From Candidatus Thorarchaeota archaeon (lineage in GTDB: Archaea > Asgardarchaeota > Thorarchaeia > Thorarchaeales > Thorarchaeaceae), in assembly GCA_004524435.1 (NCBI GenBank), contig SDNO01000005.1, positions 1 through 34,779 on the forward strand: a stretch of 34,779 bases of DNA. Direction: 5' to 3'. Below the pieces are notes generated by a model. It saw only the letters and a list, made by a program, of their open reading frames with translations. It was not told the origin of the DNA and ran no database searches. The stretch's first letter is position 1; every line of letters begins with the position of its first letter. This document shows positions 1 to 6,482 of the stretch, piece by piece. Position numbers and translations under genes: made by a program.

Positions 1-289
1 ACATGTCCTATGACGACCAGATTTAGGTGCTCTTTGTCTTTTTTGCTCAATTATAACACCACGTTTTTCTGAAGTCCAATCCCATATCTGGGGAATAGAC
101 TAGTCCTCCAGTTTGAGTGTTACTTTTAATGATTTCGACAAGGTTCTTTCGCCAGAGTAGGTCACAGCAATGGCAAGATGCACTGCAATGTGAGATTTTT
201 GCGAAATCTCGGAATCTGATACGAATACAGTACCATCGGAAGCGAGATATCCGTCCTCGGTGGTATTGTATGTGCCGTGAAGGAGGAAT

Positions 290-1003
290 GTGGCAGTGTT
301 TGTTGTCATCATCGTGGTCGTGGTGGTATGGGTTCTCATCAGACAGGACAAAGAGAGTCGTCTGGCCCTACTTCTGCTTGCAGGGCTCTTATCCACATAT
401 CTTGTATCGGTCCTTGCATACATGCCTCCAATCACTGAGATTGCCCTGGGGGCAGAGGAAGAACTGAGAGTCTTCTCCCCCGTTGCGTACCCCTTTTCCG
501 TCCAGCAGTATCGGGACTATGCAGAGAGGGGCTTCCGTTACTCTATCGTCCTAGGATGGCCAAGGGGCCTCCCAGTAATCCAGTTTCCTCTGCTTCATGA
601 TCAGAGTGAGTTCATCCATGGCCAAGCATACTACTCGGGTCTGATTATGGGCATGCTGGGGCTGGGTATCGTATTGGCCACGGTGATATCACTCGGTCTT
701 CTTGATAGCCACAGAAGCCCACCAAGAGAACCGAAACTGACACCCGCCTATCTGGTACTAGTTCCTTTACAGATTGCACTGGTACTATTGATGGGTGCTC
801 TCGGGGCTTCGGGTGGAACAATCTATGTCGCAGGGGGGGTCATAGTCTTGGTGGTTTCCCTGATACCGGCCATCTCAGAGATGTCGAGGCGGGAACCGAC
901 AGAAGAGGAAGAATCGCTGAAGGACACTAGATACACGCGCATTCGTGCCTGCAGTATGGGAGGCAAATATCCTATTCCAAGAGGTTGCTTGTCCAGTTTC
1001 TGA
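290..1003 (+). CDS. Polytopic membrane protein, function unknown
   Basis: I do not recognise the family. The 237-residue product has about five hydrophobic stretches: residues 2-17 (very valine-rich), 25-44, 118-139, 153-172 and 175-193. A polar, probably extracellular, loop of about 70 residues lies between the second and third, and the tail after residue 195 is acidic (EPTEEEESLKD). The start is GTG at 290 because a stop lies in frame at 278-280; an AAGGAGG site ends only three bases before it, which is close. The 3' end runs 32 bases into the convergent flavodoxin gene. The GT-rich 5' end also leaves the opposite strand open (100-435), so the first 50 codons are the least certain part. Confidence 0.55.
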   Translation: MAVFVVIIVVVVVWVLIRQDKESRLALLLLAGLLSTYLVSVLAYMPPITEIALGAEEELRVFSPVAYPFSVQQYRDYAERGFRYSIVLGWPRGLPVIQFPLLHDQSEFIHGQAYYSGLIMGMLGLGIVLATVISLGLLDSHRSPPREPKLTPAYLVLVPLQIALVLLMGALGASGGTIYVAGGVIVLVVSLIPAISEMSRREPTEEEESLKDTRYTRIRACSMGGKYPIPRGCLSSF

Positions 1004-1508
1004 CTTGTTGGAGATCTCGGAAATCGATGACCTCCGGAACCTCTTCGTCTGTCTCCTGTTTGCTCTTGACGATCCTCTTGACCAAGAATCCCACTATACG
1101 ATTGTATTTGGAGAAATCAAAGACCCCGCCAAATAGACCTGTGGCGACTGGATTGAGCCCTGGATACGAAGATGCTGTCTTGTGCAAGTACTCCTCTTGG
1201 GCGATTTCGTGTCTATCCGGATCCCCTGCATCCCCACAGACCACGAACAGCGCAGTTTTGGTATTGGATAGTGCGTCGATGTTGTTCTCAATGAATTTGA
1301 GAGGCTCTTTGGTCCACTGACCCGCTTGTATCCCACTCCCAATAACCACAAGATCATAGACTGAGATGTCCTCTGGGGGCTGGGCTTCCTTTAGGTTGGA
1401 TATATCGACCTGCACATTCTGCTCTCTGGCAACCTTTGCCATCTCTTCAACGATTCCGGTCGTGGTGCCATACCGTGTTCCATAGCCAATCAACATGCAT
1501 TCAATCAT
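972..1508 (-). CDS. Flavodoxin-domain protein (HemG-like family)
   Basis: The 178-residue product begins with a beta strand and the FMN phosphate loop of flavodoxins, read as GYGTRYGTTTGIVEEMA at residues 8-24. DLVVIGSGIQAGQWTKEP (about 52-69) and ALFVVCGDAGDP (about 87-98) fit the second and third FMN-contacting loops. Single-domain proteins of this size belong to the flavodoxin_5 family, which includes HemG-type protoporphyrinogen oxidase. No haem genes are nearby, so a general flavin electron carrier or quinone-linked reductase is equally possible. The start is ATG at 1508, with GTGAT a few bases upstream. It lies downstream of the micropeptide terminator on the same strand and probably has its own promoter; a weak AT-rich box is near 1545-1550. 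Confidence 0.8.
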   Translation of the reverse strand: MIECMLIGYGTRYGTTTGIVEEMAKVAREQNVQVDISNLKEAQPPEDISVYDLVVIGSGIQAGQWTKEPLKFIENNIDALSNTKTALFVVCGDAGDPDRHEIAQEEYLHKTASSYPGLNPVATGLFGGVFDFSKYNRIVGFLVKRIVKSKQETDEEVPEVIDFRDLQQVRNWTSNLLE

Positions 1509-1613
1509 GCATAATCACGCCGAATGATGTGAGCCAGACTGCTCATTAAGCTTTCACTGGCTTGAATGGCGCAACACGCAACAGCATACCACATAGGGGA
1601 GAGTAGTGTGTTC

Positions 1614-1656
1614 AAAAAGAGGCAGGAGGTGCTTACGTTGCTTCCAACGCAAGCAC
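1614..1656 (-). terminator. Hairpin plus U-run ending the micropeptide operon
   Basis: On the minus strand GTGCTTGCGTTG (1656-1645) pairs over 12 positions, one of them G-U, with CAACGTAAGCAC (1640-1629) across a GAAG loop. Five T residues follow at 1618-1614. The stem overlaps the last eight codons of the third small ORF. It separates the small-ORF unit from the flavodoxin gene. Confidence 0.55.
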
Positions 1657-1734
1657 TTCTTCATGAGAGAGGGACTTGTTCTCGAAGTGGGCACCCTTGT
1701 CCTCTCGTTCTTCAGCGATAGGCCGAGAGATCAT
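1633..1734 (-). CDS. Small ORF 3 of micropeptide operon (33 aa)
   Basis: This is an ATG-to-TAA ORF of 33 codons. The product is acidic and hydrophilic (starts MISRPIAEERED, ends HEEVLALEAT) and does not resemble the two small ORFs before it. AGGAGAT, formed by the last codons of small ORF 2, lies eight bases before the ATG. The final codons fall inside a strong terminator hairpin, so this is the least certain of the three. No function is assigned; an antagonist or partner of the two basic peptides is only a guess. Confidence 0.45.
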   Translation of the reverse strand: MISRPIAEEREDKGAHFENKSLSHEEVLALEAT

Positions 1735-1740
1735 TGTAGT

Positions 1741-1824
1741 CTATCTCCTGAAGTACGCGTAGGTAAGAGCCTCAGTTGAATCGGTGACCTTCCTTGTCTT
1801 GGTCTTGTCCTTAGCAAGTGCCAT
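1741..1824 (-). CDS. Small ORF 2 of micropeptide operon (27 aa)
   Basis: This ATG-to-TAG ORF encodes a 27-residue basic peptide. It starts MALAKDKTKTRK and ends STEALTYAYFRR. It looks like a shortened paralogue of small ORF 1: both begin MAL, have a lysine-rich first half, then ST-x-A-(I/L)-(S/T)-YAY-(Y/F) and a final Arg. A GAGGTGA site overlapping the stop of ORF 1 sits seven bases upstream of the ATG. Its own last codons AGG AGA TAG form the ribosome site of ORF 3, which suggests coupled translation. No function is known to me. Confidence 0.6.
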   Translation of the reverse strand: MALAKDKTKTRKVTDSTEALTYAYFRR

Positions 1825-1831
1825 GATTTCT

Positions 1832-1933
1832 TCACCTCAGAACTGTATAGTATGCATAGCTAATAGCCTTGGTAGACTGAATGGTCTTGTTCTTCTTCTC
1901 GGAGTCAGTTCGATTGTTGATTGTTAGAGCCAT
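1832..1933 (-). CDS. Small ORF 1 of micropeptide operon (33 aa)
   Basis: This ATG-to-TGA ORF encodes a 33-residue basic peptide that starts MALTINNRTDSEKKNK and ends STKAISYAYYTVLR. It is the first gene behind a TATA box at 1964-1974. The predicted transcript start near 1943 leaves only about ten bases of leader without an evident ribosome site, typical of archaeal leaderless messages. The terminal codons CTG AGG TGA supply the ribosome site for ORF 2. Similarity to ORF 2 at both ends suggests tandem duplication. There is no signal peptide or membrane segment. Confidence 0.6.
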   Translation of the reverse strand: MALTINNRTDSEKKNKTIQSTKAISYAYYTVLR

Positions 1934-1963
1934 GATGTTTCACAAGAAATACTGTTCAGAATC

Positions 1964-1974
1964 AGTATATAATG
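1964..1974 (-). promoter_or_regulatory. TATA box of the micropeptide operon
   Basis: CATTATATACT on the minus strand is among the best TATA boxes in the window. Its centre lies about 36 bases before the ATG of small ORF 1, which predicts transcription starting at about 1940-1945. Confidence 0.55.
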
Positions 1975-2004
1975 GAGAGCCACAATGGAGGGTCACACAA
2001 TGAA

Positions 2005-2031
2005 GTCACAAATTGTGACTATCTAGATAGT
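2005..2031. promoter_or_regulatory. Two abutting perfect palindromes, likely operator
   Basis: GTCACAA-A-TTGTGAC (2005-2019) and ACTATCTAGATAGT (2018-2031) are perfect dyads that share two bases. They lie about 35-65 bases upstream of the micropeptide TATA box, a position suited to an activator or a dimeric repressor pair. Confidence 0.4.
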
Positions 2032-2129
2032 TCCTAGGGGCAAAGACCCTGAGATGAATCAGACAGCGGGGAAACGTGCCAGTCAAGAGGTTTACCGATT
2101 CTTCGCCATGGAGTAGCATATTTTCAGAA

Positions 2130-2195
2130 CCGTTCATTGTATGTTGGACAGACTTGGACACCAGAGAGTTGTCCCCCCAGAAACGGCACTGGGTG
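2130..2195 (-). repeat. Repeat copy A: structured, coding-like element
   Basis: 66 bases similar to copy B (3119-3181). As RNA, CCGTTT pairs with GAACGG to close the element and GGACA pairs with TGTCC inside it. The internal loop is 6 bases on the 5' side and 10 on the 3' side (AACATACAAT). Read in the matching frame it gives HPVPFLGGQLSGVQVCP followed by TYNER, but with no obvious start codon. It lies 45 bases after the stop of the nucleotidyltransferase gene and in the same frame as that gene. Confidence 0.5.
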
Positions 2196-2240
2196 GTCTC
2201 TGTCGTGGTCAGCGATGCTGTGTGAGTGACCAGCTCTCAG

Positions 2241-3089
2241 TCATGGGCTGGAGTATATAAACTCCTGCGCTGAAATGCCCAACTTTGTCCACGTTTTCGG
2301 TAGCTGTTGGTATACCCTGTGCCCCGCAGAGAGCATTGATCTAAAGGTGTGAACTGAACTGAAGTTGGAAAGAAACAGCTCCCATCCACGCAGATAGAAA
2401 TCGGCGTATGATTTCGCGAGGTTCTCTAGCCCCTCCTCGAGAAGGATCGCGTGGATTCTCGTTCGATTGCAGGTCCAGATATCCGAATCATAGCCCATCA
2501 GACTGAGGAGTCTTACAGGAGAAGGGGAAACTCTCCAGTTGATGCGACGGATGACGACATAGAAGTCAATGCCGACACGATCCACTACCGACATGGGAAG
2601 ACCGTCAAGAACCGACCCCAGGTCCAGAAGACTCTTCAAGTCAATCTCGCGAATTCTATCAGCAGGTGGAATCTTGTCTTGATGGGGCTCTCCAAAGAGT
2701 ATTCGCGTTGATGCAATCTGAGGAGGGACATATTCAGGGAGCTCTGAAAGGGCGTTAAGACTGACGAGCTGAATCCGGGGGATATGAAGAGGATTTGGCA
2801 TTGCTTGAAGGAAGTCCTGCTCATACTCCGCAGAAACTCTCATTGCTGACTGAAATGCGTCCACTCCACCGAGAATCTTGGCGTTGTTGTGAGTTGCATA
2901 ATGAATATCGACATCACTTATTGTTGGGACGTAGTCGATATCAGAGTCCCAACTCTTTACCGCTGAACCTTTTGCATATGCATAAGTGACTAATTCACCA
3001 AAGGCGGCCTGAAGTATCCCTGACCAGACTGTCAAAGACTGTTCAACTTCTTCCTTTGCCTGTGCACGATATTCCTTGGGATTTTTCAG
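2241..3089 (-). CDS. Nucleotidyltransferase-fold protein
   Basis: The pattern YAKGSAVKSWDSDIDYVP followed by SDVDIHYA is the G-S-x(n)-D-x-D signature of the Pol-beta/MNT nucleotidyltransferase superfamily, with DSDID as the metal-binding aspartates. The helical C-terminal half would contact the substrate. Antibiotic adenylyltransferase-like or tRNA-type activity cannot be told from this. The first usual start is TTG at 3035, but coding-like sequence (KNPKEYRAQAKEEVEQSL) continues upstream to a CTG at 3089 preceded at seven bases by AGGAGG. I take CTG as start, giving 282 residues. It follows rps7, where tuf stands in many archaea, and is bracketed by repeat copies A and B. Confidence 0.7.
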   Translation of the reverse strand: MKNPKEYRAQAKEEVEQSLTVWSGILQAAFGELVTYAYAKGSAVKSWDSDIDYVPTISDVDIHYATHNNAKILGGVDAFQSAMRVSAEYEQDFLQAMPNPLHIPRIQLVSLNALSELPEYVPPQIASTRILFGEPHQDKIPPADRIREIDLKSLLDLGSVLDGLPMSVVDRVGIDFYVVIRRINWRVSPSPVRLLSLMGYDSDIWTCNRTRIHAILLEEGLENLAKSYADFYLRGWELFLSNFSSVHTFRSMLSAGHRVYQQLPKTWTKLGISAQEFIYSSP

Positions 3090-3096
3090 GTCTGCC

Positions 3097-3102
3097 CCTC
3101 CT
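3097..3102 (-). promoter_or_regulatory. Ribosome site supporting a CTG start at 3089
   Basis: AGGAGG stands seven bases before CTG at 3089, and no ATG, GTG or TTG occurs in that frame between them and codon 19. The downstream TTG at 3035 has no comparable site. Confidence 0.5.
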
Positions 3103-3118
3103 ATGAACTCAGTGAATT

Positions 3119-3181
3119 CCGTTCATTGTGAATTGGGCAGACTTGAACATCGAGCTGCCCGTCTAGGAACGGCACCGGATG
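3119..3181 (-). repeat. Repeat copy B: structured, coding-like element
   Basis: 63 bases, beginning three bases after the rps7 stop. CCGTTC pairs with GAACGG and GGGCAG pairs with CTGCCC; an outer CGGTG/CACTG helix is also possible. Loop lengths (6 and 10) match copy A. The third pair of the inner helix is G-C here and A-U in copy A. The aligned reading frame gives HPVPFLDGQLDVQVCP then IHNER, out of frame with rps7 and without a start codon. Confidence 0.5.
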
Positions 3182-3183
3182 TA

Positions 3184-3873
3184 TTATCTTGCAGATCGTG
3201 CGACTCTCTCGCGTTCATCTTTTCGGGAGATCGCATAGCTTGAAGAATCCGCATTATATGCAAGAAGTAGTTCATCGACAATGCATTGCTCCACGGGCTT
3301 GGCGTTCTTATGAGCTGCCCGTACGGCACCAACTGATAGATATCTCAGGGCGATGTCGATTCTGCGCTGTGGAGCAACATCTACTGAACGAGGATACGCC
3401 ATTCCACCGTATGAGATTCGTGTTGTTTCCTCTGCAGGAGCTGCATTCTCTACGGCTGTCACTAGGACTTGAATAGGATTCAGGCCGGTTCTATAATCGA
3501 TAATCTCAAAGGCACGTCGTAGAAAAGAGATCATCCGAATCTTCTTACCGGCACCTCGGCCGGTACGTGTCTTCTTTTCCTTGCGTTTCCCGGCATTCAT
3601 GAGCTTGTTAACAAAACGTTCCACAATGGGAACTCTGGACTTGTGAAATCGGCTTCGTGCGTGTCTTCCCGATGTATGAGGGATGAGAACGGGCTTGAGT
3701 GAGATATAGCGTTCAAGGCCAATGTCCTTGATTTCGACCCTTGACGGGTCCCACTTGCCAAAGAGAAGTAGGTCGGGTGTTTCTTCAGGCTGGATTGCCT
3801 CAGGCGGCTGTCCACCCTCGGGTTGTTCCTGTTCTTCGTCTGCACCATTGTCGATAGTTTCTTCCTCAGACAT
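3184..3873 (-). CDS. rps7: Small ribosomal subunit protein S7
   Basis: S7 (uS7) binds the 3' major domain of 16S rRNA and nucleates assembly of the small-subunit head. Recognisable stretches include LMNAGKRKEKKTRTGRGAGK, NPIQVLVTAVENAAP and RRIDIALRYLSVGAVRAAHK. An acidic, Glu/Pro-rich extension of about 40 residues precedes LLLFGKWDPSRVEIKDIGL, where archaeal S7 normally begins to align. I chose ATG at 3873 (229 residues) because AGGTGGT lies five bases upstream; a GTG at 3882 abuts the rps12 stop. It is the last ribosomal gene of the operon. Confidence 0.95.
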   Translation of the reverse strand: MSEEETIDNGADEEQEQPEGGQPPEAIQPEETPDLLLFGKWDPSRVEIKDIGLERYISLKPVLIPHTSGRHARSRFHKSRVPIVERFVNKLMNAGKRKEKKTRTGRGAGKKIRMISFLRRAFEIIDYRTGLNPIQVLVTAVENAAPAEETTRISYGGMAYPRSVDVAPQRRIDIALRYLSVGAVRAAHKNAKPVEQCIVDELLLAYNADSSSYAISRKDERERVARSAR

Positions 3874-3882
3874 TGTGACCAC

Positions 3883-4326
3883 CTAGCGTATTGGTTTTTC
3901 AGCCCTACCATAGATTAGCGAATCAAGACTGACACCGTTGACCTTGATTACTTTCCAGCGCACACCTGGAAGATCACCCATGGCACCACCCATCGCACCG
4001 CCAATGCCTTCCACAAGCACTTGATCGTGTTCGTCTATGAATTTCAGACCACCATCGCCGGGAATGAAAGCTGTGATCTGTTTGCCATTCTTAGACAGTT
4101 GTAGTCTCACGGCCTTCCTAATGGCCGAGTTTGGCTGTTTGCTTTCAATTCCAACTTTCTCAAGCACGATTCCTCGGGCCTGAGGAGCTCCCTCTAGAGG
4201 ATCAGTCTTCTTTTTGAGGTTCAAGATGCGCCTCTTGTAGCTGGCCTTCTTCCATCTAAACCGTTTTCTTTTGGCCTTCAATGCCCGGCCAGCGAATTCG
4301 CCCAATGGACTCTTCGAACCTGTCAA
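3883..4326 (-). CDS. rps12: Small ribosomal subunit protein S12
   Basis: S12 (uS12) sits at the decoding centre and controls translational accuracy. The 147-residue product contains the archaeal/eukaryotic-type core: [52 protein letters not shown] and [18 protein letters not shown]. The start is TTG at 4326, since TAA lies directly upstream in frame and GAGGT stands seven bases before it. An unusual glycine/methionine patch ([13 protein letters not shown]) lies before the C-terminal strand. A 113-base gap after nusA contains a possible internal promoter, so S12-S7 may be transcribed partly on their own. Confidence 0.96.
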   Translation of the reverse strand: MTGSKSPLGEFAGRALKAKRKRFRWKKASYKRRILNLKKKTDPLEGAPQARGIVLEKVGIESKQPNSAIRKAVRLQLSKNGKQITAFIPGDGGLKFIDEHDQVLVEGIGGAMGGAMGDLPGVRWKVIKVNGVSLDSLIYGRAEKPIR

Positions 4327-4405
4327 TTACATTACCTCTGTTGATGCTAAGGAGCCTACCGTTCATGGTGTGCTCTGTGGGGTGGTCAGTGCTTCGCCCT
4401 TCTGT

Positions 4406-4419
4406 ATGCTTAAAAGCAT
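4406..4419 (-). promoter_or_regulatory. Possible internal promoter for rps12-rps7
   Basis: ATGCTT-TT-AAGCAT is a perfect dyad whose centre, GCTTTTAAGC, resembles an archaeal TATA box. It lies about 85 bases before the rps12 start in the only large gap between nusA and rps12. Confidence 0.4.
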
Positions 4420-4439
4420 TATGAAACGGGGCTGTGTTT

Positions 4440-4874
4440 TCATGCGATAACGACATTCTCCACATCAAAATGTCGCCTGACGAGGATTCGAGCCCGTGCA
4501 ACATTTCGGCCATCCTTGCCTATCGCAATGCCTCGATCCTCGTCCTTCACAGTGACACTAGCAACTTTTGTGCCGTCCTTCTGTTCGCTGATTTCAACCT
4601 TCTGAACTCGGGCCGGGGCTAGTGCACTCTTTACGAACTCCTCTGGAGTGTCAGCAATCTCAACAATGTCGATGTGCCTCCCCAAGACCTCAGATGCATG
4701 ACGTACATTTGATCCGCCTTTTCCTATGGCTCTCCCTAGGTGTTTTCGGGGGACTACAAAGATTATTCTCTCTGCCTCATCATCTTTTACAACGTCGACC
4801 GCGGGAGCCCCTGTGATTTTTTCGAATGATGCGATGAGGGACATGTCCTCCATTGAGAGCTTGACACTAGGCAA
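4440..4874 (-). CDS. nusA: NusA-like KH-domain transcription factor
   Basis: Archaeal NusA-like proteins consist of the two KH domains only, without the S1 and N-terminal parts of bacterial NusA, and are thought to bind RNA during elongation or termination. Both GxxG loops are visible: RAIGKGGSNVR near residue 50 and AIGKDGRNVAR near residue 120. FEKITGAPAVDVVKDDEAERIIFVV and LLxPARV-like SALAPARVQKVEI also match the family. The reading frame extends to 4898, overlapping rpl30e. TTG at 4874 fits better: it gives MPSVKLSMEDM like the family N-terminus and has GAGG seven bases upstream. The result is 144 residues, ten bases after rpl30e. Confidence 0.93.
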   Translation of the reverse strand: MPSVKLSMEDMSLIASFEKITGAPAVDVVKDDEAERIIFVVPRKHLGRAIGKGGSNVRHASEVLGRHIDIVEIADTPEEFVKSALAPARVQKVEISEQKDGTKVASVTVKDEDRGIAIGKDGRNVARARILVRRHFDVENVVIA

Positions 4875-4884
4875 ACGGCTCGCC

Positions 4885-5184
4885 TCACACCATATCAAGG
4901 ATTCTTGAGTCGCCAGGCTTGATGACTGCGATTGCCGAAACCATGAATGGTTTTCCGATGACTTCGCCCAAGTCCCAAGAGGTGCCTTCGAATACTGTGA
5001 TCTTTGTGCTGCTCATCTGTGCGTACTGTTCAATATCCTCATACGCATCCACAGGGCAGTTTGCTGCAACAACTACCAGCTTTGCCTCGCCCTTTCTCAG
5101 GGCGTCGATAGACTCTTGCGTACCGATACGGCACTCACCTGTGTTGACTGCACTCTCGATTGGTTGATTAAGGCTCAATTCCAA
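4885..5184 (-). CDS. rpl30e: Large-subunit-type ribosomal protein L30e
   Basis: L30e is a kink-turn RNA-binding ribosomal protein restricted to archaea and eukaryotes. The 99-residue length is normal, and EAKLVVVAANCPVDAYEDIE, VFEGTSWDLGEVIGKPFMVS and AIAVIKPGDS align with the family. The start is TTG at 5184 (MELSLNQPIESAV matches the family's first helix). A second TTG three codons on has better spacing from GAGGT. It sits between rpoA2 and nusA in the typical archaeal order. A roughly 100-base leader with a hairpin precedes it. Confidence 0.93.
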   Translation of the reverse strand: MELSLNQPIESAVNTGECRIGTQESIDALRKGEAKLVVVAANCPVDAYEDIEQYAQMSSTKITVFEGTSWDLGEVIGKPFMVSAIAVIKPGDSRILDMV

Positions 5185-5219
5185 ATACCTCGCTGTTCTA
5201 TGTTATGACTTCTTATTGA

Positions 5220-5258
5220 ACCCGAAGCGGGTCTTTCGGGCCGGTGCCCGGTTTTAAT
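5220..5258 (-). promoter_or_regulatory. rpl30e upstream TATA-like box and hairpin
   Basis: A TATA-like GCATTAAAAC (about 5251-5260, minus strand) is followed by CCCGAA...TTCGGG (5240-5221), a six-pair stem that can also refold as ACCCG-CTT-CGGGT. This gives rpl30e-nusA a plausible second promoter or attenuator inside the operon. Confidence 0.4.
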
Positions 5259-5282
5259 GCTTCCGTACTGGGCCTCCAAGTT

Positions 5283-6482
<1,200 letters not shown>

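Noticed and set aside
2006-2137. A 43-codon minus-strand ORF starting at the ATG inside repeat copy A
   Set aside because: It crosses the two palindromes, has no ribosome site or matching promoter, and copy B does not preserve the frame beyond a few codons.
4256-4513. ORF spanning the nusA-rps12 gap
   Set aside because: Most of it is nusA and rps12 read in another frame, and the middle part has no ribosome site.
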